From contig JBAJFG010000066.1 in NCBI GenBank assembly GCA_037903475.1, positions 597,601-661,600 of the forward strand: a DNA stretch of 64,000 bases, read 5' to 3'. The DNA comes from Ancylostoma caninum (lineage: Eukaryota; Nematoda; Chromadorea; Rhabditida; Ancylostomatidae). How positions within the stretch are numbered: position 1 is the first letter of the stretch; the number at the start of each line of letters is the position of its first letter. A program made the translations under genes and the position numbers. Below the pieces are notes generated by a model that saw only the letters and a program-made list of their open reading frames with translations, was not told where the DNA came from and did no database searches. This document shows positions 34,230 through 46,047 of this stretch, one piece after another.

Positions 34230-34750
34230 TTAATCCTTGGCTTTCGTGAAAATGTGGCAATGCTGGATGAGCCAGTCATATCCCTCCTTGATGTGGCCAA
34301 TTTCGCAAAACAATGAAGCCTCAATTTGTGAAGTGTGAGCAACCATGTCTTGGAGTTTTTGCCAACCTTTTCCTTTAACAAGAAAACCATCCTGCATGAA
34401 GGAAGCAATAGACCAATGCCATGAAGAATTTTGATTAAATTGAAGCCAGTCAGAAATGCACTTGAGGGCGATGCTAAGAATACGCTTTAGTACACCAAAG
34501 AGACGATTTTAAAGGCATTTTGTAAGAAATAAATGGAAACGACTTCAAAAAAAAACGAACCTCGGTGAAAGGAGCGCATCTGTCCCGACCTCCCGTTGCG
34601 CTCAGCACTACTTCGCTTGAATTGCACTTCGCCAGTGACTTCGCCAAACGATAGACGAGTTGTTGTGTAGACCATGATATATCAGGTGGGGGTAAGTACT
34701 CTTCGCATTTCAAGATTTTGGAGCTCCTATAGATGATATTGTTGAGTGCA
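34230..34750 (-). CDS. Unrecognised minus-strand gene, last two exons
   Basis: Exon 34561-34750 (acceptor ACTCGACAG, donor GAG|GTTCG) and exon 34230-34391 (acceptor TTCATGCAG) join in phase 0 and end at TAA 34230-34232. About 116 residues are visible, including YLPPPDISWSTQQLVYRLAK, then GRDRCAPFTE, then a helical stretch (GWQKLQDMVAHTSQIEASLF) and EGYDWLIQHCHIF. Composition is strongly coding-like: soluble, mainly helical, no signal peptide or membrane segment. An upstream exon at about 34862-34906 is possible but its phase is ambiguous. No family recognised. Confidence 0.5.
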
Positions 34751-34999
34751 CTGTCGAGTCAAAATGTTCGCTTTTCAGTTGTCATCACGTTCTGGTAGGC
34801 GACATTCATTGATGGAGGCATGGGAAGAAAAGTAAAGTCAAGGGCACTTTAGGACACTTACTGCCGAAACTTTGGGAGCAAAGTCATTGAAAACTTCAAC
34901 TTTAACCTGCACACAAATATAAAAATGAAAATCTGCATGTATGTGGATATGCAATTGTCCGCATCACTGTGAAATAGATGTGAGTAGTAAAAGACTTGA

Positions 35000-35640
35000 A
35001 CGGAGCCGGGTATGCTGTCTGGTACTAAATAATCGATGTTTCTACACATATCCCTCAAAGGCAGGTGTGATTTCACGCTACTTAGGTTTTACCCCACTTT
35101 TCGCCATCACCTATCGACTGATATATCGATTACATCAATTTAATGTTTCGTTATTTTTGCCCAAGTGTTGCTGAGAAAATGAATACTGGGGTTCCTCGAG
35201 CTAAACAGGAACGTGACAAATGTTTTGCACGGTCTAGACTTATTGATTTTATCGATTTTTCCGCCTGTGCGCAGGGTTCAGTGAGAACATATTCACTGAG
35301 GTTTTTCAAAACCGAGTGTGTCGCGCGTTTTGCGGCGAAAAACCTTCTCATTGATTTATCGATTTCATTATTTTTGCTGTTCGCGCCCAGTAGTCGGTGA
35401 GGACGTTTGTACTAGGGTTTTCAATATGACGAACATGAATATGACAATTGTTAAGCATAAAAACATTCGATTTATTCATTTCATCGATTTTCAACAATTT
35501 TGCTCCGGGATTGGCGAGACATGCCAATTGGGGTTCTCTCTACGTGCAACAGGGATATGACAACTATTTCGCACTCAGTCATCGATTTTATCGATTTTGT
35601 TCCCGCTTCTGCACAAGAAAGAGTAGGAACGCGCTTACTG
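35000..35640. repeat. Degenerate Helitron-like repeats
   Basis: At 35003-35030 a sequence resembling the Helitron 3' end (GAGCCGGGTATGCTGTCTGGT) is followed by several diverged tandem units of about 110 bp (ATCGATTT..., GACAAnnnTTT words near 35210, 35330, 35440 and 35560) related to the internal repeats of 21968-26348. Neither end is intact. Confidence 0.5.
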
Positions 35641-36074
35641 GGTTTTCCAACACGCTATACTGGAAAAAAATAGAAGTTTATACAAGTTCATAACCTGGTT
35701 CCGAAATGGACATTCCCTTAAACTCTGAGGTTTCCTACTCTTAAAGGTACACAGACTTCGGGAAGCCGAGGTTAAACGAAGAATCTGGCGCGCAGGTAGT
35801 AGAAGTTGCTTTCCTCCTAGCAATTATCTATCAACTTTTATGAAGGCTTCAACTCCCTGTGGGAATTACAACCCTTACTATAAAACACACAAAAATCTCT
35901 AGGAATTTCCGGAGTAAGCAGAGTACCTTTATGTTCATTGTTAATTTCGCCTTTGAACGGTCAAAATTCTTGCAAACATGCATGGAGATTGCATTAGAAC
36001 AGCTTTGTTTGCTTGTTTAATGGCGATTTCATTACTGTCTTTTGTTCGAAACTTGTTAATTTGCTTTTTCATAT
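35641..36074. other. Intergenic, nothing recognised
   Basis: No gene or repeat seen. Confidence 0.4.
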
Positions 36075-37318
36075 TACAGGGTGGCTGGAAAGTACTGGCG
36101 CGAGCAAAAACGCTATATTCTCACTATCAGAAATTTACGCTAACTGCGTGTTTCATTTCAACAGAACGAACATACAAAAAGTAACAGCATTCAAAGAAAA
36201 TGCTCTAAATGGCTTCCTTTTGCTTTTACACAGGCAGTGAAACGAGGGATCACGGAATCGATGGTGCGCAGCAGGTAGTTCTGATCCAAACCGACCTATA
36301 TCTTTACAAGTTCCCGTTAAGGGTTCTTCAAGGTGGTGATTTTCTTGACCCTTAACTCCTCGTCTACGTGGCCCCAAACGGAGAAGTCCAGAGGGTTGAG
36401 ATCAGGACTGTTCGAAGGTCATTCATCCTTTGTTAAATACCCAGGCACATGAGCGGCGAGGAAGGCCACGATTGATTTCGCTCCATGTGGAGGAGCCCAA
36501 TCTGCTGGAATACTTCATCTACGTTCCTTTGCTTCCATGGGGCCACAACCTCAGCTAAGAGCTGCTTCTGATAGATTTCGGCATCGATCTTCACGTCTTT
36601 GTCAATAAAAATCAAAGGAGTCTCACTCCTGCCCAGCCATTAATCCTTTCGGAAAAAGTGATCGTGTGACGATTTTTCCCTTCCTTCCGTTCCTCTGGAT
36701 CGGACTTATCAGTTGCCGATCATTCTGACAGTTGTGTGCCTTCTCGATGATGAAGATTTTCTCGTCCGACCAGCACGTCTAGGGCGCGGCGCACCTCGAT
36801 CAATCAACCTCTTACATCGATCTAGTCTGCTCTGCATGGCATCTTCTGTCAAATACTGCCCCAGGTGCAACCGATAACTGCGAAGCCTGAGAGAATTTTT
36901 GTCGATGTTCTGCACACTTTGCAGGGATATATTCAAACTTTCTGCTATGGAATTAAGGCTCACCGCGTCTTTTCGAGTTATCCTCTTTTTTTTATTATGG
37001 CACGATTTCTACGAGTGTTGACAGCGACCTGGTTCTTTCTTGAGATCGACATTTCCTTCTGATTTCCACTGCTTCACGATTCTCTGGACCCTTTGAAGCC
37101 CCACTTTCAATTACATGCAATCCATGACGTCTTTAATCCACTTGCTGCCAGTTGAAAGATCGCCGATCGATGAACACAATAGTTCATTACTAAGTACGCA
37201 AGAAAGAGCATGAAACTTGCTACAAAGTGCATACAAAATTATCTCCCGCTTATTGACTTTACATGTGAAAACGCAGCGCCAAAAAAAAAACGCGCCAATA
37301 CTTTTCAGCCACCCTGTA
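36075..37318 (-). mobile_element. Degenerate maT-like transposon
   Basis: The terminal repeats CAGGGTGGCTGGAAAGTACT (36077) and, reverse-complemented, CAGGGTGGCTGAAAAGTATT (ending at 37316) match at 24 of 26 positions, with TA outside both. At 1244 bp it is full length. Minus-strand fragments align with the intact transposase at 49652-50677: 36709-36963 covers the second helix-turn-helix (SLNSIAESLNISLQSVQNI, LRLRSYRLH) and 36433-36615 covers IFIDKDVKIDAEIYQ. Frameshifts separate them, so the transposase is dead. The sequence differs enough to be a separate subfamily. Confidence 0.78.
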
Positions 37319-37773
37319 TATACATGCTGTATATACATGCTAATCTGGGATTAGTGAACCCAATTTGAGTTGAACGCAAGGTCTCACTTCACGGAGGTAA
37401 TGGCAAATTCTGGATCTCCGCAACACGTTGATTAAAGCGGTATACATGGAATCTCTCAAAACGGCCTTCAAACTGGCTTTCCAGAACGGGTCTGTACCAG
37501 TTTGAAAAGCCGAATTAACGTATGAAGCCGTCGATCTTATCGATAGACACAGCAAGACTCGTTAGCTAACGCTGCAGCCGTGGCGGAAAGCCAGCACAGC
37601 TTAGAGCAATAAGCCTCCCCGCTCCAACGAGAACGAGCAGATACTTCGACGCTATAGGAAACGGGTTTTCGGCAGTTCTTTGGCTGCTGACGTACATTGT
37701 TGGAATCTGCGCGGCAAGGAGATCAAGAATCTCTTGATACATCAACATGGAAAACAAAGTGGGACCTTGTTCC
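37319..37773. other. Intergenic, nothing recognised
   Basis: Short frames on the minus strand only; no domain. Confidence 0.4.
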
Positions 37774-37777
37774 TTAA

Positions 37778-38184
37778 AGGCAGTGTGTCACCTCGTTTCG
37801 TGGGCTGAAAATACCAACAGACTCTAGACCTCGTCGTCAATCTAATTCCAAAGATGTGCAATAAAGCTCATAAAAATGACGAAAATCCCGTTTTTGGAGG
37901 GTCTGAAAGTGCAGTTCACGGACCACCTGGGCGGAGCGGGGCGTGAATGTGCTGGCTGCCCGCCCCGTTTGCAGCGTTGGCCAACACGTCTAGACGCGTC
38001 CGATCGATAAGATCAACGGCTTCGCGCGTCCACTCGGCTCAACAAACAGTAACAAATCCCGTCCCAAAAAAAAACGCTTAAAAGTATGTATTAGAGACCT
38101 TTTTGTAACATTTTAGGTACACCGTTGGATTCAGCGTGTCGAGGTTCAGAATCTCAGACACGAAAACGAGGTGACACACTGCCT
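37778..38184. mobile_element. Non-autonomous element with TTAA target site and AGGCAG ends, copy 1
   Basis: Inverted ends AGGCAGTGTGTCACCTCG plus TTTTCGTG (about 26 bp, nearly exact) are flanked by TTAA on both sides (37774-37777 and 38185-38188). It is 407 bp with no transposase frame. TTAA duplication is characteristic of the piggyBac superfamily, though the AGGCAG terminus is not the canonical piggyBac CCC start. Confidence 0.7.
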
Positions 38185-38188
38185 TTAA

Positions 38189-39190
38189 CATCAAACGGGA
38201 ATTTGGTTTCTCTTCGATACTTTCGAGAATCTACCTATTTGCAAGGATACATGAAATTGACTTCATCAATGTGGGCGCATGGGCCAAAGTATTAACTACT
38301 TTCTCCCAAGCCTGAATCGTCACTAAGCAATCAAAAATGTTATTCGTGTTCACAACTGAATTGCTCACGCATAAAAACTACTAAATTTTCCAGTTTTTCT
38401 TCCTTGTAGCCCGGCGACAAAACACCCTCACTGCCTACATTGCCGCGCACCGCTGGGCGACGTCCTTTAGAGGCAATTATCGGGACGACGCCGCCTCAGA
38501 GATTCCGGGACGTCGAACGCAGGCCGAACACGTTTCAACAGCAGTTACACCGCGAGGTGAAAGCTTATTTTGTCGCCCCACGAGCTACGTTCGCCCCTAG
38601 AAGGCTGTGTTTCGGGGGCGATGAACTGGTTTGCATGTCTCAAACCTAGGGTCGCAGCTCAATCTGGGCACAGGGCTGTGTTCGTACTGCAGACTTGGGT
38701 AAGTGGATGCTTACCCAAGCTCATCCAAAAATAATAATTATTGTACTAGGCCACGGTTTTACCCGGGCCTCAGCCAGCCTGACGAGTCTCGCTGGGCTCC
38801 CCTTGTCTCCGCCGGAGCGAAGACACGACTGAACATTGATGCTCAACCAGCGGCTTATATACACCTCCCAGGGGGCGTGTCGCCACGTGGCAAGGAGCAG
38901 GCAGAACGCAGGTTGAGCTGCACCACAGTTCATCGGGCAAAAAACGCAGCCGAAACACGGAGTTTGCTGCTCTTAGCAGACGGAATGCAGCAGTTCTTCC
39001 TCTTGCAGCAATGTCTGCCTTCCATTTCTTGGGGGTGTGGCTTGCCAGGTTGTGCTGCGTTCGCCTTATCCAGTTATCTGAGGCAGTGATGCCGCTGGCC
39101 TATGGTTGAAAGCAGGAGTCCACCTCGTCTTGGATGTTGGAGATATGAGCAGATTCTTCTTGTCCTCGGTACGCTGATTCAGGTAATGTA
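38189..39190. other. GC-rich region; possible LTR or promoter on the minus strand
   Basis: No gene recognised. A TATATAAG box on the minus strand (plus 38854-38861) sits in compact GC-rich sequence, as in an LTR promoter, and a hairpin (CTTGGGTAAG...CTTACCCAAG, about 38694-38720) lies downstream of it. No second copy or LTR boundaries identified. The 128-codon plus-strand frame here has no domain. Confidence 0.3.
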
Positions 39191-40080
39191 TTAGGTGCGT
39201 GCAAAAGTTCCGGGGCACTTGGTGGTTTTTCATTTTTCAACGTCGTTTTGCTCATTGCGTCTGTGATATGTTTTATGGTTTTCAAGTATGCTGGTAGCTT
39301 GAAACATCTGCTACACCTATACCACTTTTGGCTCGGGTCTACCCTGGCTTTTCAGATCGTTGCTCTGTTTTGGATGTAAAACCAATGCTATGAGCTGTGC
39401 AATAATTTGGAGAACTTCGCTTTATCAAACCAAATCTAGACGATCAACAAGAGAAGCGACCCAAAGCATCAATAGTGCGTTTGTGGAGAGTACGTTCTCT
39501 AAAATGCCAGGTGCTTGAGGGTTCCTAGGAATTTTGAGCGGAGATGAGAGTCTGGAAAATGCTTCACAAGTAAGTCAGAAATTTGGTCATCGTCAGGAAA
39601 GAGAAGGTTTAACCAGACCTCGTGCAAACTGCGCGAGATATTACGGGGAATCCAGTCAATGTCTCATCACTTGAAGAAAATCGGTAAGAAGAGGAAGGTG
39701 AGTAAATGGATTTTGCGTGAGTTGAGCGAAGACCACCAACGTCCACACTGGCAAGTCTGCAGATATTCGACCTTCAGATTTTCTAACAATTCGTTTCATG
39801 GAAGAATTGTTATTGCTGATAGAGAACGGGTCAGGTACGACAATAGGAGGAGATCATCCAAAGTCCGGGCTCCTGCCATCCATCTAAAAAATGGCCTAAC
39901 CATCATTACCTTCTTTAAAAAATTTTTTTTGAACTTTCATGGTCAGTAACGTGACTCATCTGCAATGATTTTTTTTTTCAAGTGAATGCAAAGTAATCGC
40001 CCTATAATAGTTTCTTTTCCCTAAAGTAATCACGGGGAAACTCTCAAGCAGAGGGCCGACACAGGCGGAAATATGTGGTC
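39191..40080 (+). mobile_element. Decayed mariner, plus strand
   Basis: The left end resembles a mariner terminal repeat (TTAGGTGCGTGCAAAAGTTC at about 39192). The frame at 39659-39949 codes for a recognisable mariner core: HLKKIGKKRKVSKWILRELS followed by a RIV..D..RVRYDNRRRS segment, which aligns with the 'HELSE...RIVTCDEKWILYDNRRRS' region of mariner transposases (first catalytic Asp kept, neighbours changed). The upstream helix-turn-helix part is broken by frameshifts and the right end was not found. Confidence 0.65.
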
Positions 40081-40353
40081 TGATCCGGCTGTGGGTTGAC
40101 GCACACCAGCATGTTGCACTGTCATCCGTATAAAGAATTCGCCATTCTGCTCCGAAACTCTAGCCTAATCTATATTACTCCTTATGCGTGCCACTTACAG
40201 ACTATCCCCATTCCAACCTTCTACGCCTTCGTTGTAGAACTTTTAATGAAGACCCTACTGGAAAACGACGTGTTCCACTATTACAGGCGTAGACCTATGA
40301 TATTTTTAGCTTCTGGAAGAATCCTTTCTGTGCCATACTGGCAACACTACGCA

Positions 40354-41139
40354 GATTCTAACGTTTTCGTCGATGAAAATGAGAGGCGTCTTCGATTTTG
40401 AGGTTATTCCTCCCCAAACCATCACGCCACGGGGAAACAACGACTTCGTTACAATCCTCCTTTCCGAAGAGTACCGCTGACTTGGACTGATGAGTTGATG
40501 ATCGTTTTGAGAGTTGTGCGCAACTTCAATGGGGAAAATTTTCTCATCGGTCCATGGCACATCTTCGATGCGGCGCACCTCGAAGATTTTCAACAACTCT
40601 TTATATTTCTCAAGCCTATTTGCTTCGGCGAAATCGGTTAGCTTCTGTCCTTTGAACAGGCGATAGCTTCGAAGTCTCAGCTCCTTCTTGACAATAAGTT
40701 GAACTGACGAACGTGCAACTCCCAGACTTTCTGCCATCTTGTTCAAGCTGACTCCATCATTTCGGCCGATCCTGTTTTTAACGATCCCTCTGACCCTCCT
40801 TGTGTTCACCGTTCGAGGACGACCCGGATTTCTTTTTACGTTGACAATTCCTGGTTTAATCAGTTAAATTTTTAAAAAAACATAGTTTAATTATCTTCTG
40901 CACTGTTCGCAAAGGAGTATTTAATTTTCTTGAAATCGCTGCAGTTGATTCTCCAGACTGCGGTGGATTCGCGATGTGGGCACACCCGCATTACTTCAGA
41001 AAAACAAATGAATCGTAGGTCAAAAGAAAGAGGTTTTGATAAGGTGTCAAACATGTGTAAAATTGAGACACGAGGAAACTTGCAAATGAAGAAACAAAAG
41101 CGCCAAATGAGGCGCCCATACTTTTCGGCCACCCTGTAT
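40354..41139 (-). mobile_element. 3'-truncated, frameshifted copy of the maT transposon
   Basis: Minus-strand copy very similar to 49507-50791, carrying the same terminal repeat (41114-41139, outer TA beyond it). It includes most of the transposase up to FIDENVRI and then ends abruptly at about 40354, so the second and third catalytic Asp and the other terminal repeat are missing. It also lacks about 11 bp after the codons for MRVCPHRES, a frameshift, and has other small changes. The remaining open frame is 40306-40809, whose last residues are foreign to the transposase. Confidence 0.85.
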
Positions 41140-42598
41140 TTATTAGACAGTGGTCTTATGTCGCTGAAACGCCCGAAAAATCCGGAAAACTCATTTTCAA
41201 GTAAAAATCACGTTCTTCTGCAAAAAAAATGCCGTAATAGGCATTTTGATAGGAGCAATCTGTTCTGGCAACCGTAGAGCCAACATCGTGAAAAACTGAA
41301 TCGGGCGAGAGGAAGGGAGGGGGGAGCTTGTGCTGGAAAAGGATTACTCGCCTTTTCGTTTTTTTGCGCAACATAGTGATGAGCATCGATCGACGCCAAA
41401 TGAGAATTGAGAGCGAATGATAATAACAGCGCCTCCCTTGAATCCTCATATTTTTGAAGGTGCGATACCAGTGGCAACAGATACATGGAATGATTTATAA
41501 TGTCCCAAGATGCCATTTTAGCGAAATGAGGCCTTTTCATTGAGGTTTGCTCTCACAGCACCACGACCGATTGTCGGCTGCTGTCACACTGCCAGAAGCG
41601 GTGTACAACCGCTCCCGCATCGCCAGTAGCGGTGCGTTTCCTCTTTTCAAGTGCTGCTTCACCACACCTTCACCCGCCGATAGCGTAGCCTCATGCCGCA
41701 TTTGCTGGAGTGACGGTCCTGGCGATGTATTGCAACGCAGGGGGCGGTGTAGCTTAAGTGATAATCTGGCAAACGCGGTGGACCCTCAAAGCGGCACCCT
41801 TTTGTATCACTGCAACCATAAACCATATCGGGTCAGTTCCCCCCCCCCCCACTCTCATCTGCATAGAAGGGGCCGGGATTGTAGATTGCACTTGTCTATT
41901 CGCTTGTGTGTAGGACACGTAACTCTATATTTCTGTTCTGTTGATAGTTTCCGTTTCGTGCATTATCCTTACATGAAGGCCAAGCTATACTATAAGATCC
42001 CCCCCCCCCCCCGCAATAATCTTACGCCCAACCGCCATTCATCCATATATCACTTGGCCGCATCCAAAACTCGATTAGCAAAAAAGAATGGAAGAGCTTC
42101 TGACCTTCTTGATCCTCTACGTGATGCAGATGGAGATAAGTTCACGATCCTCCGAACACGAATCCCATTAGGCAACATTTTTGTTCTGTCCCCTATCAAA
42201 GAAAAGCTCGTCATTTGGATACAAAGCACTCGGTGTTGCCTGAAATTTATTCACATTACATAACCTTCAGGAGTCGGCTGCGGTGGTTCATGCGGGACGC
42301 AAACGCTTGCTCATTGATTCAGTTAATGATAGACAGGGAACAGTGGCGGATTACGAGAGGGGGGGGGCGTGCGCCCGTTCCCTGTAATGGGTCAAAGAAT
42401 TTTTGAAATTACATTTGTCAATTTAAAGCGTAAGGTTGCTGTTTTCGGCTTAAAATGGAGGTGCAAGAGGGCAGGCTCGCAGATTGGAAAGAAACTGATC
42501 TAGCTTGAATCTTTGCTTGAAAAGGTGCTATAGTATATATTTCATTACTGCCCTCGATTCCAAAAAATAGAAATACCACCACTACTGCATGCGTTGCA
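41140..42598. other. No recognised gene; long open frame of doubtful status
   Basis: A plus-strand frame of 238 codons (41547-42263) is open across two C-tracts (about 41848 and 41999-42012). Composition is not convincingly coding, there are no domains, and homopolymers make the frame fragile. I do not call it a gene. Confidence 0.35.
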
Positions 42599-42599
42599 C

Positions 42600-42780
42600 C
42601 GCTCCTCCGTCAGCGAAGGGATGGCCGAATGGAGAGGATAATGGGCACCAAAGGTTTAAACCTCGTTATGAGCATCCGTTTTGCATTCTTGTTTTTTATT
42701 CCTCCTATGTTGTTGAAATAAAATTTAAAGAGTTAAAAGAAAATACCTATCCTTACTGACGTAGCAGCCACGTAGTAACC
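42600..42780 (+). repeat. tRNA-derived SINE, plus-strand copy
   Basis: An A-box-like ATGGCCGAATGG (about 42621) and a B-box-like AGGTTTAAACCTC (about 42651) are followed by a tail (CATCCGTTTTGCATTCTTGT, TTATTCCTCCTATGTTGTTG, AATACCTATCCTTACTGACG) shared with the minus-strand copy at 46515-46690. The tRNA-like head, shared tail and two dispersed copies define a SINE. Confidence 0.65.
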
Positions 42781-43582
42781 ACATGAGTAAACTGCGTTCA
42801 ATATAATGTATAGGTTGGTGCAAAAATAATGCGCGTTCTCATGCCTTCGATTCCGAACCCCACAGCTCATTTCAAAATCGATCTTTTCGAAAGCTTTGAA
42901 CTGCTATAATCCGCAAATCTTTGGCAATAAGATAGATGCTCTCCAATTACCACAAAATACTTCCGAAAGGCAATTTTAGTATCCCTTTAGTCTTCGAAAA
43001 AATTCTCCCGGAAGAAGTCGTCCAAATTCTCTGGAAAGTGGTATTTGGTGAGCAAGAGATTTGCTGATTATTATCTATGAGGCAGAACCCCTCCTGCAGC
43101 CTGTAGGGACTCTGGGGTGCGAAGTATGGATGGACAATGCTGTATAGTAATGTAGAGTCCCCTTTACTGAGCAACGCTGGGCTCACACCAGTATAGTTCT
43201 TTATTTAATTCATTTACATATTGGAAGTACTTCTCAGGTGAGGAAAAGCGAATGGGCTGTAGCGAGCGATTTCTGCATAAGATCACCACAAAGTCGCTGT
43301 GATCTTGATTCGATGTCGCTTCCGTTTCTGACAGTGTTTCGGTGCTTCTTTCTTGCGCAACTATTGAGCGTGCACTTCATTTCGTCGTAGAAGGTCTACA
43401 CGTCATAGTTTACTACTAAGCGACGAAGTTCTTTAACTACAAAGGTGCGAAGGAGACCTCTCAAAGAGAATCAATCTGGTACTCGTTCAGTATGCGTGAC
43501 ATCTACTCGTCGAGCTTCTTCATCCTTTTGAAGAAATGGATGGTCTGACGGCAATTACCGGTGAGGTTCGCAAAGCCGAATA

Positions 43583-46047
43583 TTGGGTTGTCCCACAATA
43601 AATGTCCGCAACATAGTAATGAATTTTTGGAAGTTCATGAATCCATAATTTCAGAAGCAAGATAGAGAAACTTCGGACTATTATAAAGAGCAAGATCTGC
43701 TCTGTCTGCATCCTAAAAAGGCTCCCTCAATTACCCTTTCATGGTTTCTGTGGACGAAATTGTACGATGAGGCAAAACATGGTTTTTGTGCTCTCCCAAT
43801 TTTTAGACTATTTTTTGGCCTAGTGGGGCAAAAGCCAGATTTGGTGTTAGCTAAGCATTTCGCAAGGTAGACGTGTTTTAAGCGCGCAGAAGCTGTGACT
43901 AGAGAAACACTTCCAGAACGATGCGAGCTCTCAAATTTGACAAGGTGATGATCACGAAACTTGTCAGAAACGAAAGCATAGTTCTCGAGGCGATCCGAGA
44001 ATTCTGAAACAGTCCATAAAAAGGTTAGCAGCCAGGTTGGACGTAACTAAATCACTGGTCGCCCTGCCTTCTTGGACATGGCAAAAAATGGGCAAAGTGG
44101 ATTTTGAACAAAAGCATTGCTGTTCAGTGCTTCGCTTGCGACACCATTTACTTTAATTCCTCTAATAAACACTGTTGCGGAATTTTCCGGAAAAATGCAC
44201 CACTTCTAGTGATGAGTAGGCATCAGGGATGTGCGGAAGTAAAATTTCAAATCCCGTAAAACGTAAAACGGAAAACGGAAAGCCAAAAATGGGCGGAAAA
44301 CGGAAAGCGTAAAACGGAAAACGAAAAATTTTGCCCAAGCATAGGTTTTTGACCAAAAGTCATCTCCAACATTGGATTTTCTAGGCATCTTCTTGATGAG
44401 CATAAGTGGTGACTCTTTCAAAGAATTAAGTAACCTCTAGCAACCTGATGGTACGTGCTTCAAACGCCTAGAATTAGGTAGATCGAGAATATAGGTATTT
44501 ATTCTTCACATAGTTACGAGAGATTCTCAGAGTTATATAATCGATAAGCACCTTTATCACTGAATGTTTAGGCATACGAGAAGCTGTAAAGTGTCAAAAG
44601 TGCGACTTCTTTGCTTTACTTTGGAGCAGACCTATTCTGCAAAAATTCAAACAAATGGTAACTATGGTAATTAATACGCTTGGGGTTCGAGAAGGATCAT
44701 TTTATCTACAACGAATCCTGTTGGGGCGAGTCAGCGATGGGGGAAGAAGGAGAAGAATAACGTGAAACAATAAAGAATAACGTGTGGGTAACGTGAAACA
44801 AAAACAGCTCCAACATTGCGCAAGACATCAGGCGCCAGCCGTACCAGTGTAGAGCTAGAGTTCATCGTCAGATCAGAACAGTGACAATTACGGTGTAGCC
44901 TTATGCTTTTGTCAAGTTGAAAGGAAGCCTACCTCATGCGCTGATTCGCAAGAATGCTTGATGCTCTCACAATGATAGGTCACAGTTTTATGGAAACTTT
45001 GTATGAGTCTACTCCTCACTTCTGTGGAACCTTTTTTTGAGAATTTCGAGGAGAGCAGGATACTTGTATGGCATATTTAGAACTACGGTGAAGCCCAGCA
45101 AAACCGCAACGGGACATTTACCCTGCAGCTGAGACAAAAAAAAGCAAAATAGTTCGAACTTTGGCGTTTAGACTCCAATTTTTACGCCATTGTTGTGAAC
45201 TCGCACACTGTACACTTGTACACTGCGCATCGAAGCACGAGAACCTCCTCAGGATAGGAAAGTACGCCGAAAACAACGATCCCTCTCTCTCCATGATTTT
45301 CCGGGATTTTCCGTTTTCCGGCCCAAAAACCCGTAAAACGAAGGCCAAAAATGGGCGGAAAACGGAAAGCGTAAAACGGAAAACGGAAAATTCCGCACAC
45401 CCCTGGTAGGCATTGCTTATCAAAAAGGAATTTTGTCTCGTTAGCATCGCTGAGGGTGAGCTGTATATGTTCAACGAACTTTGACATCTCAGAAAACGGT
45501 AACTTTTTTGGGAGATGAAATGCTCCTCGAGGTGTTCGACAGTAGACAGTAGCTAGACCTGGCCAAAAGTAGAATTTACTAAATGCTTCACCTGCTACCA
45601 TTTTGGGCTTGGCTTTGAGATTCGGTTGAAAATGCCTCAGTTTTGGTGGATCGAAGAAGTGCATGTCCACTGGCGGGACGGGCAAATTCATAGAGGTTCA
45701 CCTCCACCAAGAAAAATTTCATTGAGTGAGGCGTTGGATCTCTCCTTGTAATACTGTGTTGGTAAGACCTTTGCCTAATAGAGTATCCCTTCGAGCCTGC
45801 GGTGAACCCAGTTCTCGGCAAGAAAATTCATGTCAATCAATGTGTAGCGAAAATTGACCTTTCGCACTTCGTTGGCTCATGTGATTTAGGTTTTTTTTCC
45901 TTACATAGGTTTCACACTACTGCTAAAATGTGCAGGCAATGCTGATCATAATACTTTTCATTTCAAGGGAAAATCTCAAGTTTGAGCTGAGTTACGCACC
46001 TTGGAATGCGCACCTCCAAAACTGCCATTATTTATGGGACAACCTAA
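43583..46047 (+). mobile_element. Inner mariner, itself split by a hAT element
   Basis: Ends TTGGGTTGTCCCACAATAAA and, reverse-complemented, TTAGGTTGTCCCATAAATAA, with TA outside (43581-43582, 46048-46049). Without the hAT and its duplication it measures about 1.27 kb. A plus-strand helix-turn-helix remnant (QSIKRLAARLDVTKSLV, about 44010-44062) looks like the mariner paired-type DNA-binding domain. No intact catalytic region was found. Confidence 0.72.
44224..45405. mobile_element. Non-autonomous hAT element
   Basis: Flanked by the 8-bp duplication GTAGGCAT (44216-44223 and 45406-45413). Terminal repeats CAGGGATGTGCGGAA and, reverse-complemented, CAGGGGTGTGCGGAA. Both ends carry clustered subterminal AAACGGAAA words (44260-44325, 45330-45390), which in hAT elements serve as transposase-binding sites. 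It is 1182 bp with no transposase frame. The 8-bp duplication, CAGGG termini and subterminal repeats identify hAT. Confidence 0.85.

Noticed and set aside
41547..42263. 238-codon plus-strand open frame
   Set aside because: Runs through two C-tracts, has no domain, splice framing or coding-like composition; likely fortuitous.
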